Shown here: positions 47,068 through 60,500 of the stretch, piece after piece
Numbering within the stretch: position 1 is the first letter of the stretch
Layout of the letters: every line of letters begins with the position of its first letter
From: Dimorphilus gyrociliatus
Lineage: Eukaryota; Annelida; Polychaeta; Dinophilidae
Reading direction: 5' to 3'
NCBI GenBank assembly: GCA_904063045.1
Contig: CAJFCJ010000019.1
Coordinates: 682,001-746,000 of the forward strand
DNA: 64,000 bases
Program-made: the position numbers and the translations under genes
Notes under the pieces: model-generated
The model's database searches: none
Told to the model about the DNA's origin: nothing
The model's input: only the letters and a program-made list of their open reading frames with translations

Positions 47068-48703
47068 GATTAGAGCGAAAAAAAAGAATCTTGGCAAAAT
47101 AGGCCTCCGTTACACCGGTTTACGTAATTGAAGTAAAATATTCGCGAGTGATAATAGACTTGCTAGAATTATTCATATAAAGCATTATAAAAATCGAAAT
47201 AACTATTATAATCTATCCATAAAAGTTTCATATAAAATATCTATAAAAAATCTATTAGTATGAAACAAAAGAATAAATAATTTAATGCTAGCTTCTTAGA
47301 ATGAAAGTTCGATAATACAATAAACTTTTTGTTGTTTTTTCAACGCTTTCAAACAGTGCTTGAAGTTACACGTTTCAATTAACAATGACTCTTTTTTATT
47401 AAATCAAAGTTGAACAATCTAAATATGGAATTTCGATGTCTCTTTATAAGTCTATATTCTGAAAAAGCTAAGATTTTTATCTACTCCTTTAGTGAGAGCT
47501 TGTCTTGATGAAAAGCAAATAGTTTTAACCGTTTAGGGAATAGTATTTTCGTTTAGTTTAGAATATCATATTTCCAGGGACGAATAGTTGTGTATAAACT
47601 GTCAGTACTTCTCTATTTTCTATTTACACTGAAATTGATAGAGAGTATATTTCAAAAAGACCTATTAGCTCTATTTTTATTGGTAAATTAAGCTTGAATT
47701 CCTTAGTGATTTTAACACGATTAAAAGAATAAATTAATTAAACCTTACTACTGCCAAAAATAAAGAAGAAAAAAAACACGCAGTAATTAAGTGCAAAGTA
47801 GTTAATCCCCTTTGTATGTCTAGACGAATTAGGTTCAATATAGACGATATACCATAATAATAATAATAATAATAATAATAATATATTATATTCTCAAACA
47901 GTTATATAATTTTATTAATAAAATGGAGCAATTGTTAATTTCAACGAGTTTTGTCAATGTGTTTCGTATGTACAAAAGTTATTAACGTCTATATGAGTCA
48001 CGTGATTAAATCTCTTTCGTATTTACATGTGCTTTTGGTTAACCGCACTGGTCAATTTATTTCAGTTTGTTCACATTTCAGCAGGATCGAAGAAGGTGTA
48101 GAATTTATGCCCCAAGTAAAAAATAAAGGATAACATAGATTATATTACATAAAAAAAAGAAAGATTTTGCTTAGCCTTGGATTTAGTTCAACTAGGCGAA
48201 GTGAAAAAAGAAAGAGAGACAAAATACAATATTCAAGCTATTTTAACGATTCATTGATTTGAAATTAAGTATGTAAAAGTCAATTATAGAAGAGAATACT
48301 CATGGAATTAATTACTAATTTTGGTAAGTTAATAAATCGATTTCTTACTTAAATACTTTGTTATACATTTTCACACTTGTTGTAGAAGTTATCTTATAAA
48401 ACTAGTTTTATGATATTTACAAAGGCTTGAGAGTAAAGTATTCCTTTTTGGAAATATTACGAGTTAAAGTGTGAAAGATTCATAAAAAAGTGTTAAGAAC
48501 TAGAAATTCTCTTCTTTTTTTTGTACAAATTATAAGAGAATTTATTGAATAAACGATGAAACTTGACTGACTCTAATATTCATTAATTTAAATTTGACGT
48601 TTACTTGATATGTTGTGAATTTGACTATGACAATCTTTATTGTTAAACTAATGTAATATTGAAATTTGTTCGTATTTAGTATAGTAAGAAAAAGTGAATG
48701 CTT
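47068..48703. other. Intergenic region, RPAP1 promoter side
   Basis: About 1.6 kb without a recognisable exon. Contains an (AAT)n microsatellite at 47852-47890. The region just upstream of RPAP1 must hold its promoter; nothing specific is visible. Confidence 0.5.
47852..47890. repeat. (TAA)n microsatellite
   Basis: About a dozen perfect TAA units followed by TATATTATATT. Seen directly. Confidence 0.9.
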
Positions 48704-48705
48704 TA

Positions 48706-48964
48706 CAGCCGCGGTCAAAAATGTTTATACATGAAAAAAAAGAAAATATTTTTTTTAAAAACTCATTTTTCTCTAATTTTGAGAAATAAAATTATTTTTC
48801 TTAAATAGAATGATGTTGTTTAAAGGGTATTTTATGTAATTTCATACAACATTTGTTTTTTTCAGCTTTTAAAAGTACTTTTTTTTTTTAATTTTAGACA
48901 ACAAGTGCTTTTTGCAATTAAATTATATAATTTAAAAATGGCCATAAATATCTATAAAAACATG
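48706..48964 (+). repeat. Left IR/DR terminal inverted repeat
   Basis: Outer transposase-binding-type motif at 48706-48737 and inner relative at about 48938-48964, both containing ATAAATATCTATA-like cores. Boundaries of the inner repeat are approximate. Confidence 0.7.
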
Positions 48965-49047
48965 TTTTTTGTCTAAATAGTTTTTAGAACATTTGAATTT
49001 AGAACAAATCTGACTCCGCAGATAATTACTTACATTTCTTTGTCAAA

Positions 49048-50040
49048 ATGAAATATCATTCTCAAATTAGAGAGCTAGCAAGGGCGAAAAAAGCTGAAAT
49101 GACCTATAAAGAACTTGAGGCGGACTTAAATATCCCAAATTCTTCACTCCAGTATATCTGTGAGAACAAAAGAGCAGGAAAACCTGACAAAAGGGGAAGA
49201 CCATCCAAAGCCAGTGAAAGACTGAAGTCACTAATTAAAAGAGAATGCATAAGATTACAGGAAAAAAGAGAGTTGGCAACTGCTAAAAAAATTAAGGATA
49301 ACTTAAGCCTGGATCTTTCTGAAAGAACCATTAGAAGGATTCTAAATAAAAATGGAGCAAAGTATCTGCCCATTTTGAAGGTATGCCCTTTGTCAGCAAG
49401 AGCAAAAACCACACGATTAAATATACTGGGTGGATGGATTCAGAGCCAAGTTGAATATAAAAATGTGGTCTTCACAGATGAGTCCAGGTTTTCGCTGGAT
49501 GGTCCCGATCATCTGTTAACCTGGCAGCTCAATGACAGGCCAAGGCTCTTTAGAGATAAGCTTCCAGTTGGTGGAGGAGGAGTGATGGTGTGGGGGTGTA
49601 TATCCTCAGATGGTGAAGTTTTTATCCAAAGACTTCCCTCCAACATCTCTGGAGAGATTTATGCCGAATTTCTTCAGGGAACAGTTTTCCCAATTTTGAG
49701 GGAAAAATTTGGAGAAAACTTCACCTTTCAGCAGGATAATGCACCCCCACACACTGCCAGAGTAACAATGGATATCCTGGAGGAGAATGGAATTCAAGTC
49801 CTTGATTGGCCTCCATACTCTCCAGACCTCAACCCCATAGAGAATTTGTGGGGTTATTTAAAAATTAAAGTGTATGAAATTCAAACAACAAAAACCCTTG
49901 ACCATTTATGGGACAGGATACAGGAAGAGGTGGACAAAATCAATACAAGCAATAGAGATTTTGTGAAAAATTTATATAGAGGAATCGGGGAGAGAGTTTG
50001 GCAAGTTATTATCAATAAAGGAAACAGAATTAAAAAGTAG
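49048..50040 (+). CDS. Tc1-family DD34E transposase
   Basis: Intact 330-residue transposase in a single exon. The N-terminal half holds paired helix-turn-helix DNA-binding domains (KAEMTYKELEADLNIPNSSL, then SERTIRRILNK) joined by a GRPSKA-type basic linker (KRGRPSKASERLKS). The catalytic domain has VVFTDESRFSLDG (first Asp), FTFQQDNAPPHTA (second Asp) and WPPYSPDLNPIENLWGYLK (Glu). There are 34 residues between the second Asp and the Glu, the Tc1 signature. No stop or frameshift interrupts it, and base composition is less AT-rich than neighbouring sequence, as expected for a recent arrival. Confidence 0.97.
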   Translation: MKYHSQIRELARAKKAEMTYKELEADLNIPNSSLQYICENKRAGKPDKRGRPSKASERLKSLIKRECIRLQEKRELATAKKIKDNLSLDLSERTIRRILNKNGAKYLPILKVCPLSARAKTTRLNILGGWIQSQVEYKNVVFTDESRFSLDGPDHLLTWQLNDRPRLFRDKLPVGGGGVMVWGCISSDGEVFIQRLPSNISGEIYAEFLQGTVFPILREKFGENFTFQQDNAPPHTARVTMDILEENGIQVLDWPPYSPDLNPIENLWGYLKIKVYEIQTTKTLDHLWDRIQEEVDKINTSNRDFVKNLYRGIGERVWQVIINKGNRIKK

Positions 50041-50108
50041 TTTTTAGACTGAGACAAAACGCAAAAATTTAGAAAAAAAACCTTGACAAACTATGTAATT
50101 AAATTTAT

Positions 50109-50358
50109 ATAAATATTTTTGGCCATTTTTTTTGGGACTATTTTTAATGATAAATAAACATAGAATTAAAAAACATTCTTTTTTTTATATAAGAATATTT
50201 TTTTCAGTAAACTAAATCCATTTTCTGGTTTATAACATATTCTTCAACAAATATTTAAAAAAAGAACAAACAATTTTGTTGAAGAAATCCAAAAAAAAAT
50301 TATTTTATAGAAAAAAAATATTTTTTTTTTCATGTATAGATATTTATGACCGCGGCTG
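50109..50358 (-). repeat. Right IR/DR terminal inverted repeat
   Basis: Reverse complement begins CAGCCGCGGTCATAAATATC, matching the left end with few differences; an inner copy of the motif lies near 50105-50124. Limits are approximate. Confidence 0.7.
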
Positions 50359-51495
50359 TATATATAATTGCATTATCTATAAATAGTATTGTGGAAAGAG
50401 GAGCGCGAGAGAGTGGGGAGGGGGGTTAGGGAAGGGGAAAACGTATCGCAATATAATAGGATTAAGACCGAAGGTATTTTCAGTAATGATCAAGAGAAAT
50501 CTACTAAAGAAACAGTCGAAGGAAGCTTTTTTTTTTATAAAAAAAAAACTGTATATAATTATATTAGCTCGTGTTAGGACAAAGGTAAAATAAACATAAA
50601 AAAGTAGGAAGGATAAACATCAAGGTTTTTTAGGAGAGAGAATCTTTTGTAATAGAAATAAGTTTATACGCACTCGAGCGAAAGAACACAAATAATTCTT
50701 TAATTTACTCTGCGCATCAATAATAAAGTAGCTTTGAAAAAGAAAACATATATAGTGATTATATACGGTATATATATATATATATATCGTTCATATACCA
50801 TTTATATAATTACTATTTATATATAATATTCCTTCTTCTCTTTTTAGCTTATGTTTATTCTTCTCTTCTACTAGTTTTTAGTATACGAGAATTCGTATCG
50901 AAAGAAAATTGCGCAATAATTGGAAGTATTGTTTAACTAAAAGAATTGTTTAAGTAGCTTCTTAAAAGTTTAAAAAGTTATCCTAGCAGTCATTAGAGAT
51001 GGCGATAGTATAGATATTAGCGAGAGATAAACGCCTAGAAATTGGACGGCTGCCAACCGAACTAAGATTCTTCGGACGGTGTGGCAGCACTTTTTTCAAA
51101 ATGGCGGATAAAGTCGGCTGGCGCCTTTCGTATGAGAGCTTCTTTCGACGCCCGATCTACAATTAGAACTAGTTACGAAGGTTAGTGATTTCGGAGTAAA
51201 AGAATCTGTAATAGCTGTGCAATAAAGGGATTTTTTGTAAAGATTATTCAAATCAATATTCTCCCAGTTGCGACGGAATCTATGAGATTGATTTGCCCTT
51301 GATAGCCAAGTTTGTTTTGATTGTCAAACTATTTGGTTAGGTTGGTTTTATAGAGATTCTATTTATATTCTTTTAGAGGACAATAAAGAGTAGTTTTGTC
51401 ATTTAATAAACTTGCAATTTAAACTTATATTTCCAAGTAGTGTTTGATTTTTTGGAGTGATTAACCGCATCTAACTTCAGATATCTCTATATGTA

Positions 51496-51565
51496 TTTGT
51501 ATGTGTGTGTGTGTATGTGTGTGTGAGTATGTCTGTGTATGTACGTGTGTATGTGTATGTATGTT
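51496..51565. repeat. Imperfect (GT)n microsatellite
   Basis: Seventy bases of TGTG units interrupted by TATG and GAGTATG. Seen directly. Confidence 0.85.
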
Positions 51566-51862
51566 TATATAAGATCGTCTACGTACAACGTAGATATACT
51601 ATGGGACAACAGAAGGCATCACGACAGCACAGTGAGATGAGCCGTTGTTAAGTGCGTTGACAAAAATCGATTTATATGATTTTCTCTCCTCTTTAAAGGA
51701 GTATTTAAAGAATATTTCGAATATTTAAAATTCTTAGAATTCCCCCATCTTCTAAAAATAGATATCCGTGAATTTTACTGTACGAAATCTCTCTATCTGC
51801 CCTGCCTTACACAGGCTAAATAAAAGCCGCATATAGGATAGAGAGATAGGCGGCTATGATGA

Positions 51863-51867
<5 letters not shown>

Positions 51868-51892
<25 letters not shown>
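51868..51892. repeat. (AT)n microsatellite
   Basis: Perfect TA dinucleotides, one of at least ten similar runs in the window; followed by CTGTATATATA. Seen directly. Confidence 0.85.
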
Positions 51893-51893
<1 letters not shown>

Positions 51894-54541
51894 TCTGTAT
51901 ATATAAAAGTTGTCTAAGAAATTGAAAAGGCTGAAGAGATATATAAACCGTTTTTATAGCTATTGATTGGCAGGGTATTCGAAAGTGTGTAAATTATTTA
52001 GACAGAAGTATACGTTCCATTCTTTGTATAAAAGGAAAGATCAGGGCAATAAAAGATAGGTTTCACTCAGACTCAAGTAGTTTCCTTTTTTATATTTAAT
52101 TCTAAGTCTGTATTGCAAGTAGTTAAGTCGGATTATATATCTCTTTCTTTGCTGTAGTAATTTGTCGAGAAGACCCGTCAAGTATTTATTCAGTAGTATA
52201 TAATCGATATGAATAAGGAAGGTATATGCTAAAATATCTATCTATACTGTATATACAGTATATATATACATATGTATATATATATATTCTCATCCTACTT
52301 ATATAATTCGAAACGGAAGAGTTTGTCGGCCGTCTGTATCTAATTGAAAGATATATTTCTAACTCGTTTTTCTTCGCCTTTCTATTACCTGTAGAACGTT
52401 TTTCTTTTCCTATCTTTTTTACTGTTCTTTTTTTTTTTAAATTCTAAATTCCATTCTCAACGTGTTTTTTACATTACTAGTATTCACATTTTTCTACAAA
52501 GTATTGTTCCTTTTCTATTAACTCTGCTCCTATAGATTGAATAGCTTTTTCTTTGTATAACCTGACCGAATTAGGCTATCGTCGACTTTATTACCTTTAT
52601 CTCAACTCTAATCCACATTTATTTACAGTGTAGGCTAGCACTTAACCCATCATATCATCGGCCTATCGTTCAGATAAGGTGGAATCTTTAATTCCGTATA
52701 GGCGATAATAGGAGGTGTTTTGTAAATATTCCAACGTTCTTTTTAAAGGCGGGAAAAAAAACATTTATACCTAAATTGACTAAGTTTTTTAGGCCAAGTA
52801 GGGTAAGCAACGTGGGGGCTTTGCAACTAATTTCACATTTGGTTTTTGTTTACTATGCTCGTCTTATAGCTTATTTGATGTTTTGTGTTTGTGCTTGAAT
52901 GTTTTGATTGAAAGAGAATTGATTCCTAGCAACATTTTATATTTAGCTTATCATTAAGTATATTTATTGGTAATTTATTAACATATATACTTGTAATAAA
53001 CCACTCTAAAACGCTGTATTAGCATCTGAAAAAGTTATAAGTATAAGACAGATGGTCACGCCACCTGTTCGTTATTTTTGAAATCATAATGAACGGATCA
53101 TTTATCACCACTTGTCGTTAAATCGGTGAGACGAACTGGTTGAGAAAAGAACTTTTTAAAATATGTCGAAGCAAAAATAGAAAAAAAAAAGATTAAGGAG
53201 AGTTTATGAAAGCTCAAAAAGAAAGAGCCATAGGGGGATAAAAATGAGGAAATTCGGCTATCGAAGCCTTCGGCCCGCCTGTAAAAATACTTTGCATCGT
53301 ACTTTCAGTGGCGCTATCTATAAGCAAACCTTATCGGAAAAAGTATGTGTGAATGTTAATGAAAGACAAACACTGACTATAAATCATCTTTCTTTTCTGC
53401 CTTTCACACTCTACTTTTTACTTTTACTTTATCCTTTCGAAGGCGTGTACTTTCCGTGTAAGACGTTAAAATGTTTCCCTCTGATCTGTTTTGTTTAACC
53501 ACGCCTTCCTGTGAATGCTTATTGTGCCAAGTGGCTTACAGTCAGGAAGCTGCAACGTTGCCGAATTCTTTTTTTGAATAAACTAGTGCCTAGAAAGGCG
53601 GCGTTGTTGGCTATACTCTGTAATCTTATCCTGATTTATTTTAAAGACTTTACCTATTTTCTTCAAAGAATGTATGTATCGCTTTCTTTATGGTGCATCG
53701 ATTTATATATAAATCTTTGTGTAGATAAATATGTATATACTATATCTTAAATAATGGTCAATCAATCATCTATAAAAAGAAACATAGACAATATATATAT
53801 ATATATATATATTATTTTTATATCTCGTATTTGTTTGTATAAAAATAGACGTTATGAAAAATAATCATATCACCTATTTATCTTTCTTTTTCTTTTTCAA
53901 AATTTAGCTTGAAAAATAATTCTCCAAAGAAGAAGAACTTGCGGATGAGTGCATTCATTTAAGAAAAAAACTTTTTCTTCAAAAGAAAACTTACATTCGT
54001 TCGAGAATCAAACTTTTTTTTTTTTATTCGAAAATAAAAGAAAACAGGAAACATTTATTAAAAGATTTTATTATTTAAGAAGAAGAAGTTATAAAACTAA
54101 CAAGTCAAAACGGAGAGCTTTAATCAAAGGTAAGGAAAAACAGAAACGCATACTTTTTTTTCTTAGTATTAGGTAAATTGACCTTAGACGTATACGCTGG
54201 AATTTTTAGTTAAAACAATCGTATTTATCAAAACGTGTTATAGCCTACCTTAGTAACTGAGTAGTATTGAAAAGGCTTTAGGTATATAGTGTACTTGGTG
54301 GATAAATTTTAAGTAGATATATATATATATATATATACATGTATTTATATATGTATATATACATGTATATATATAAACTGTACCCTATATAATAATCCCA
54401 TAAATAAGCTCCTAATTGATATAATATGTACGTGTATATCCATATAAGTATCTACGTATGAACGTTTTAATATTAGTCAAATTTTACTCATAATCATTTT
54501 TTTTTAATTATTCATTTTTCATTCGTCATTGGAATAAACAG

Positions 54542-57500
54542 ACAACACTGGTTCGCCGGTCCGCGAAAGGGCGACCATAACAGGTTCGATTCACCCGCTG
54601 ATTTTCGAGGTAACTTTTTATTAATTTTATAAGAATATAACGGTTTTTTTGTAATATAAAGTTTAACAAATTGATATTTTCATCCTTTATTTAATTTTTA
54701 TATTTTTGGTTGTTTTGCTTTTCTTATTATCGGAAATTTCAGTATGCCCTGCTTTAGTCAGTTCGAACGCATTAGGAAGAGAGGCTGAACGAGTTCTATT
54801 AGCCGATGATAATATGTCCTATAGTTCGGATACTGACTCTCAGCCAGGAAGTTACACTAGTAGGAGTCAATCTGATATACGACAAGCCAACGTATGGTCG
54901 CCCACCGGTAGGATAAGATTTAAGCAGATAGAAAATATATTTATTTCAGTCACTTAAAATTCGGCTTAACATAAATAACACTACTACTTTTTTCCGAGTG
55001 CACATTTTTTTTTTCTTAGTGTTTTTTTTTTAAAAAAAAAACATTGTCTTTTTTTTTAATTCATTGTATCAAATTCTTTTACTTTTTATTGAGATTAATC
55101 ATTTTTTTTTATAACAAGACTTTTTTATTTTTGCAATATCAACCTTTTAAGCTTAGCAACATATGTGTACTTAGGATTATGATATTTTGAATAACCCTAA
55201 AAAAAAATAACCTATTTTTTTCAATATTATGATGAAGATTATCTAGCCTTTTTTTTTGTCTTTGATTAACTTTAGTACATAAAAGTTGTCTTGTAAATAT
55301 TTCTCTTCTTAAACTTTTGAAGAAAAGAGGGTATTATAATTTTTTTTTTAAGCAGAAGATAACACTCACATTACGTCATTCACATTACATTACTAGTATA
55401 AATCTGTCTGAAACGGATATGTTTTAGCCAAAGCCATTCCGCAATAATTTTTTACATCGGCCTGTATAAATAGCTAAATATTTATCATTCTTGGAGATCT
55501 TGTTTGTTATAGGCCTATAATAAATATTTGTCATTTTTTAAAAGTGTTGTATTAAACGGTTTGGGTCTCGTATGAGGGGGAATATATATATATATATATA
55601 AACATATAGTCAGATAGATAAATATCTTTAGCTATAGTATTAAATTTATTAATTCCTTCTTTATCTTTATATCTTGGGTCTAATTATTTGATGAGTATTT
55701 AAGTTTAGTGTAAATTTCATCATGATATTATTGAGGTCAAGAAAAAGAATTAATTGATTAGATTGGTTATGCAATTTCTTTTTTTTTATCGGCCTTGAAG
55801 GCAACTGAATAAATAAATTGAATTTTTTTAAACACATGGTACAAACGAATTAAAAGAGTAAAAGATTAAGAGAATGCAGCGACTTATAAGTTATTCAATA
55901 TTTACAGATAGTTTACTTAATCTAGCTAAATTTTAAAATTAATACGGATCAATATGGATGGATGAACTACAAATTAAGCTCGTCTGCATCAGATATAGAT
56001 TGATTGAATGTAGTCAAATTCGACCCTTAAATTATACCAGATTTCGTTGAAATTGCAGACTTAAAATTATCATAATCTCTTTACAGATAGATGTAGAGTA
56101 TTTGTGGTCTGTTTCGTTCTTATACAACTTGATTAGGTCTTGCAAGCTGGTACTTAAAATAAATATTGTTAGTGGTCTTCATAAGCAATATTTATTCTCT
56201 AGATACAATTTCTCTATTAATATTAGTAGAACAAATATTGAAATTCTTGTAATTGTTGACTAATTAATGTTTTGATTGTTTTCAGGACAACAAACACATA
56301 TTAAGGGTTATAAACCAGTTAACTTCAATCCAGATTCTTACAACGATATGGAAGGAAGTAAGTCAATAGTTTATTGTAACTTGTTAAATCAGTGTTATAG
56401 TAGTAAAAAAAAGAAAAAATCGATTAGATATAGATATATTGTAAAATCAAATCTTTAGTAATAGACCTTTAATAATCGTGAGAAAAACAAAAAGTGGCGA
56501 TGCTTTCCTTTAAAAAAAAAAGAAAAAAAAATGAGTCCGTTATTTTGTGGCTAGTATTTTTAAGGGTTGTATCGAAATTAAAACAGACCAGTTTTCGTCA
56601 CCAATCATGTCACCATCGCCATCGTCAATGGCATCACCGGTGGCTTTTCCTACAACGGCTTTGCATATTGATACATCCACTCCTCCGCGAGTTACTTCTC
56701 CGGTTCTTTCACCAGCTCAAAGAAAATCCTTACTAGCTGGAGCATCACCTGGTGAAAGAATACCATTCTCAGTGCTTCAGCCTAATACAAAATTTAAGAA
56801 TCCAGTCTCTCCTTTGGTCGATTCATCTTGGAGCGGACCTAAATCACCTAGACTTCAACGTGATGGACCCGGTTTTATTGAAACACTCCAAAAATCGGGA
56901 AAACCCGAAACGCCATACTTTCATAGACCAAGATCTGAAGAACAAAATCAACAATTAAATACGAATATATCACAACCATACAGAGAAATAGACAATCGGG
57001 CTCCCAACCCATTTAGCTCTCCTCTGACTTCCCAACAATCTCCCTCCTACAATTATAAAATGGGTAATTCAGTGACTGATCGGCCTTTAAAACAAAATCA
57101 TGAAAAATTCATAAGAAAACCCGAACCCCAACCTCAGACATCGGTAAGATCGAATTCTTCGCACGAAAGACCAAAAGTGTTTGAAGCGAAACCTTTTAGT
57201 AAAGAATTTTTTAATAGAATTGGCTCTAATTGTGTAAACGAAAGACCTTTAACACCAACAATGCCTTCTAATAAGCCTAGTTATGTTGTTCAACAAAAGC
57301 GACCGTTAACGCCAACTCTTAATTCGGACGGCGAATTGAAAATTAAGTACAATCATAGAGCTGGTGGTATAGAAGTTCAAGAAAGAGGCAAAGCACCAAA
57401 GAATTACGGAAATTACGTGAAATCTATGACTAGGTCTCAAGAAGAAGAAGAAGCAGAAGAAGAAGAAAAGCGTCATGTAAGGTTTTCTGATGAAGATAGG

Positions 57501-60500
57501 AAAAAGATAAGTGATAAAGCTAGAAATGCTGCTTTTGAAAAAACGGGTTGGGTGAAACAATTAAGTCCAAGCGGTAAACCGTGTTGGAAGTTGGAACGAG
57601 ATCTGGAAAACCAATCATCCTATTTACAAGACGATACAATAAGTCAAACGTTGGGTACGATCAGAAAGAAAACAGCTCAAGTAAAGGAGGATTCGCACAA
57701 GAACGATTATATATTTAGAACTATAGAGAAAAATACGAGAAAGCACGAAGAACGTTTGGGGCAGAGATACAACGAGGAAGAGTTTATACCTAACATGGAT
57801 AGACCTGGAAAAATAAGTTCACCCTTCCTGGAAAGTGGCTACTCTCCAACGTCTTACAGAAATTTTAATGCAGGAAAGAAGTTACGAGTACCTTCTCCAT
57901 TAAGTTTCCAGAGTATTGCTAATAGGCCAACGTCACCGGCAGACAGTGTTACGTCCGAACCAGCACTCGATAGCGTAAACAATCCTACACGGATAAGTTT
58001 TCCTCGTAAAGGTCAAAACAAAGCGATTTCGAATCATAAATCATCTGTTCCTTGGGGTGAATTTTACTCAAAATATCAGCAAAAGGAATCAAATAGGGAG
58101 GAGGCTGGTTTAAGCAGGTTAATATCACCATCATTCAGGAAAGGCAATCATTTTGCTGATAGACAAGACAGAGACAGCCGCTCTCAAACACCAGTCATTG
58201 ATATAAAACCCTTAACAATCGGATCAAGATCTAGAACGGCGACACCGTCGCCCACCGCCACTCCGATCGCCAGCTCTGATATACCAAAACCATCAGATCT
58301 TATCGATGCTATAAATAGCTTAACCTCCGAATGGAATCGTTGTTCAAGATATGCTGAGCACGATTCGAAAGTAACTAGTAAATACATGCTAGATTCGCCG
58401 TTATCGAGGTCGGGTAGGAAGGAAAAAAGTAGAAAGTTAACTATCCCAGGCCAGAGCTCGTTTGATAAGGTCATAAAAGGTGAGGCAAGGGTTTACCCCC
58501 TTACCTTCTTCCCTACCGACTTTGCTGTATATCTTACTTGCTTGATACTTGAGACTTTTCAGATGAAAATTTTTACTATTTAGATGAGCATGAGCGCATG
58601 ATAAAAAAAACTTGAACTGCATACAATATCACAATACTACCTCGAATAACAGACGCGTATGTTTAAGTGTGTTCTTGCTGTGAATTTACAATAGTTTTTG
58701 CTATCACTAAAATCTGCTGTTATTCAACAGGTACTGAAAACCAATTCACTAAAAGGGATACGCTTGATAAAAGTAAGACTGTTATTTTTTTTTTATCTCT
58801 TTGTTAATACTAAACGGGATTTCAACTGTCATATATGATTTATTTTTGGGCGGGAAAGATTTCTTTTAAAAAGAGTATAGACCTCAAAAAGAAAAATTTT
58901 AACGAATTAATGTTATTGTATGTTAATATATCTATCTATCTAGTTATCTATATAACTTTATATATATATATATATCTACATATAGTATAGTTTATATAAC
59001 GAGTGAAATATGCGATATATACAAGAAGGAATAGTATAAGAATGACTAACGTTTTAAGGGTAGCAACTAGTTCATCCAGTAGGTGACGTTGTAAATAGTT
59101 CTTGAAAATTAATGCTCCCTTCATTAGCTGCTTCTGTATTGAAGACTACAGTTATAAAACTACGCAAATTTTTAATTGCCCTGGGCCCTTTGAATAAGCT
59201 CAATAGAAATCATGTGATGTTTCCATACCCAGTATGATGAAGAAACTCAATATTAAATTTCCCGCAGGCAATATGAATATTCATTCAGCTCCATCATCAC
59301 CCGCCAAGTACAAGGATGTTAACTCATCATTTAAACAATTCCGTAAAACGGAGGAGCCGTCGAAACAACGTCTCAAACTAACTCACTTGCAATCAACAAC
59401 TCCAGAAATAGAACGACCGTCCAGTCCTGCAGTTTCCGCATCTGTTAGTAACTTATTTATATTTTTGACTTTTTTATTAGATATTTCCATCAGTATACAA
59501 GCGTAATTTTTAACTTTCTTTCTAACGCACTTAAAAATATAGGTATCAAAGAAAGAAACTCCGGTAGTAGAACGGGAAAAGAATGATAAAGTACGGTTTA
59601 ATTTTGGAAACGATTTCACCCGCTCTAACACATTACCGAAAACACAAAATCCAACAATAACACTTTTGCAAAAACGTAGAGGTAAGTTCGAATTAACATC
59701 TCATTATATTATTAATCAAATCTACGTATATATCCATCCAACCTAGTAAAACGCTATAAGATATAAGATATCAATAAAATTCTTATTGTAGAGTATTTTT
59801 AAAGTATATACATTCCTGTATAATACAGTATAAAATAAAAGTTTTAATTTAAGAAATCATTATATTATTTAACTCTTTATAATAAAAATAATAAATAAAT
59901 AAAAGACGAAAACGACCTGGATATTCCCTTCGGCGTGAAATTATTACAAGTATCCGGTGAGATTATTAAAAGTTGTACAGTGTTTTTTAATTTTTACTTT
60001 TTTAATTTTCTACTTTCTTTATAAATTTATTAGAATATAGAAAATATTTTAATTTTTCTTATATTCTTCATTAAATAAACTATATAATAAGAAAGAAAGA
60101 GAAAAATTTAACTAATATCTTTATTGCTGTTGTTATTATTGCTGTATATTTAAAATATTTTTCAATTATTTTTGCTTTTCTTGTGTTTAAAATTCATTTT
60201 ATTTTCATTTTTATTAGAATATAATATATGAACAAGTATTAATTGTAGACTGTGTATACGCTATACAATTTATAGTCTCTGTAAATGAGGCTATAAGAGA
60301 GTATGTTTTTTTTCTTTTTTTTTTTTGTGTGTTGTCTATTTCTATGTCATTTTCTTTCTACTATTAATAATACATAAATATATATATATTAGTATATATA
60401 TATTTATTATATATATCTTTTCATTAATTATATTTGATTCTTTCAAACAGAGAGTCAAATTCCTCAAGGAGCTCAATATCTTGGTGAAAGGGAAACTTTA

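Larger units (their letters stand above)
48706..50358 (+). mobile_element. Tc1-type DNA transposon with IR/DR ends
   Basis: A 1653-base element bounded by inverted CAGCCGCGGTCA termini. The left end begins at 48706, the right end finishes at 50358, and both are flanked by TA (48704-48705 and 50359-50360), the Tc1/mariner target duplication. The similarity of the ends extends about 50 bases through ...TATACATGAAAAAAAA. A second copy of the outer motif lies inside each end: GGCCATAAATATCTATAAAA at 48940-48960 and its inverted relative at about 50105-50124. This is the IR/DR arrangement with terminal repeats of about 250 bases. The transposase frame is uninterrupted, so the copy looks young and possibly active. 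Confidence 0.95.
50361..54541. other. Long non-coding stretch upstream of the SORBS-like coding exons
   Basis: About 4.2 kb with no well-supported coding exon. A less AT-rich segment at 51040-51180 (CCGAACTAAG, CGGACGGTGTGGCAGC, AAGTCGGCTGGCGCC) ends in ACGAAG|GTTAGT and may be a non-coding first exon; it holds a 21-codon open frame (51102-51167). Another possible short exon with a GTATGT donor is at 53244-53342. Repeats are (AT)n at 50768-50787, 51868-51892 and 53793-53813, and a GT-rich tract at 51496-51565. These are probably introns and leader exons of the downstream gene. Confidence 0.4.

Noticed and set aside
48706-50358. Possibility that the transposon is a domesticated gene
   Set aside because: Intact inverted ends and TA duplication show an ordinary mobile copy.
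53949-54176. Lys/Arg/Phe-rich open frame with a GTAAGG donor
   Set aside because: Derived from A- and T-homopolymer tracts; the acceptor side puts stops in the required frame.
54541-54609. GGTTCGATTC resembles a tRNA T-loop/B-box, suggesting a tRNA gene
   Set aside because: No acceptor-stem pairing, anticodon arm or A-box can be placed around it; acceptor and donor splice signals and phase match the next exon instead.
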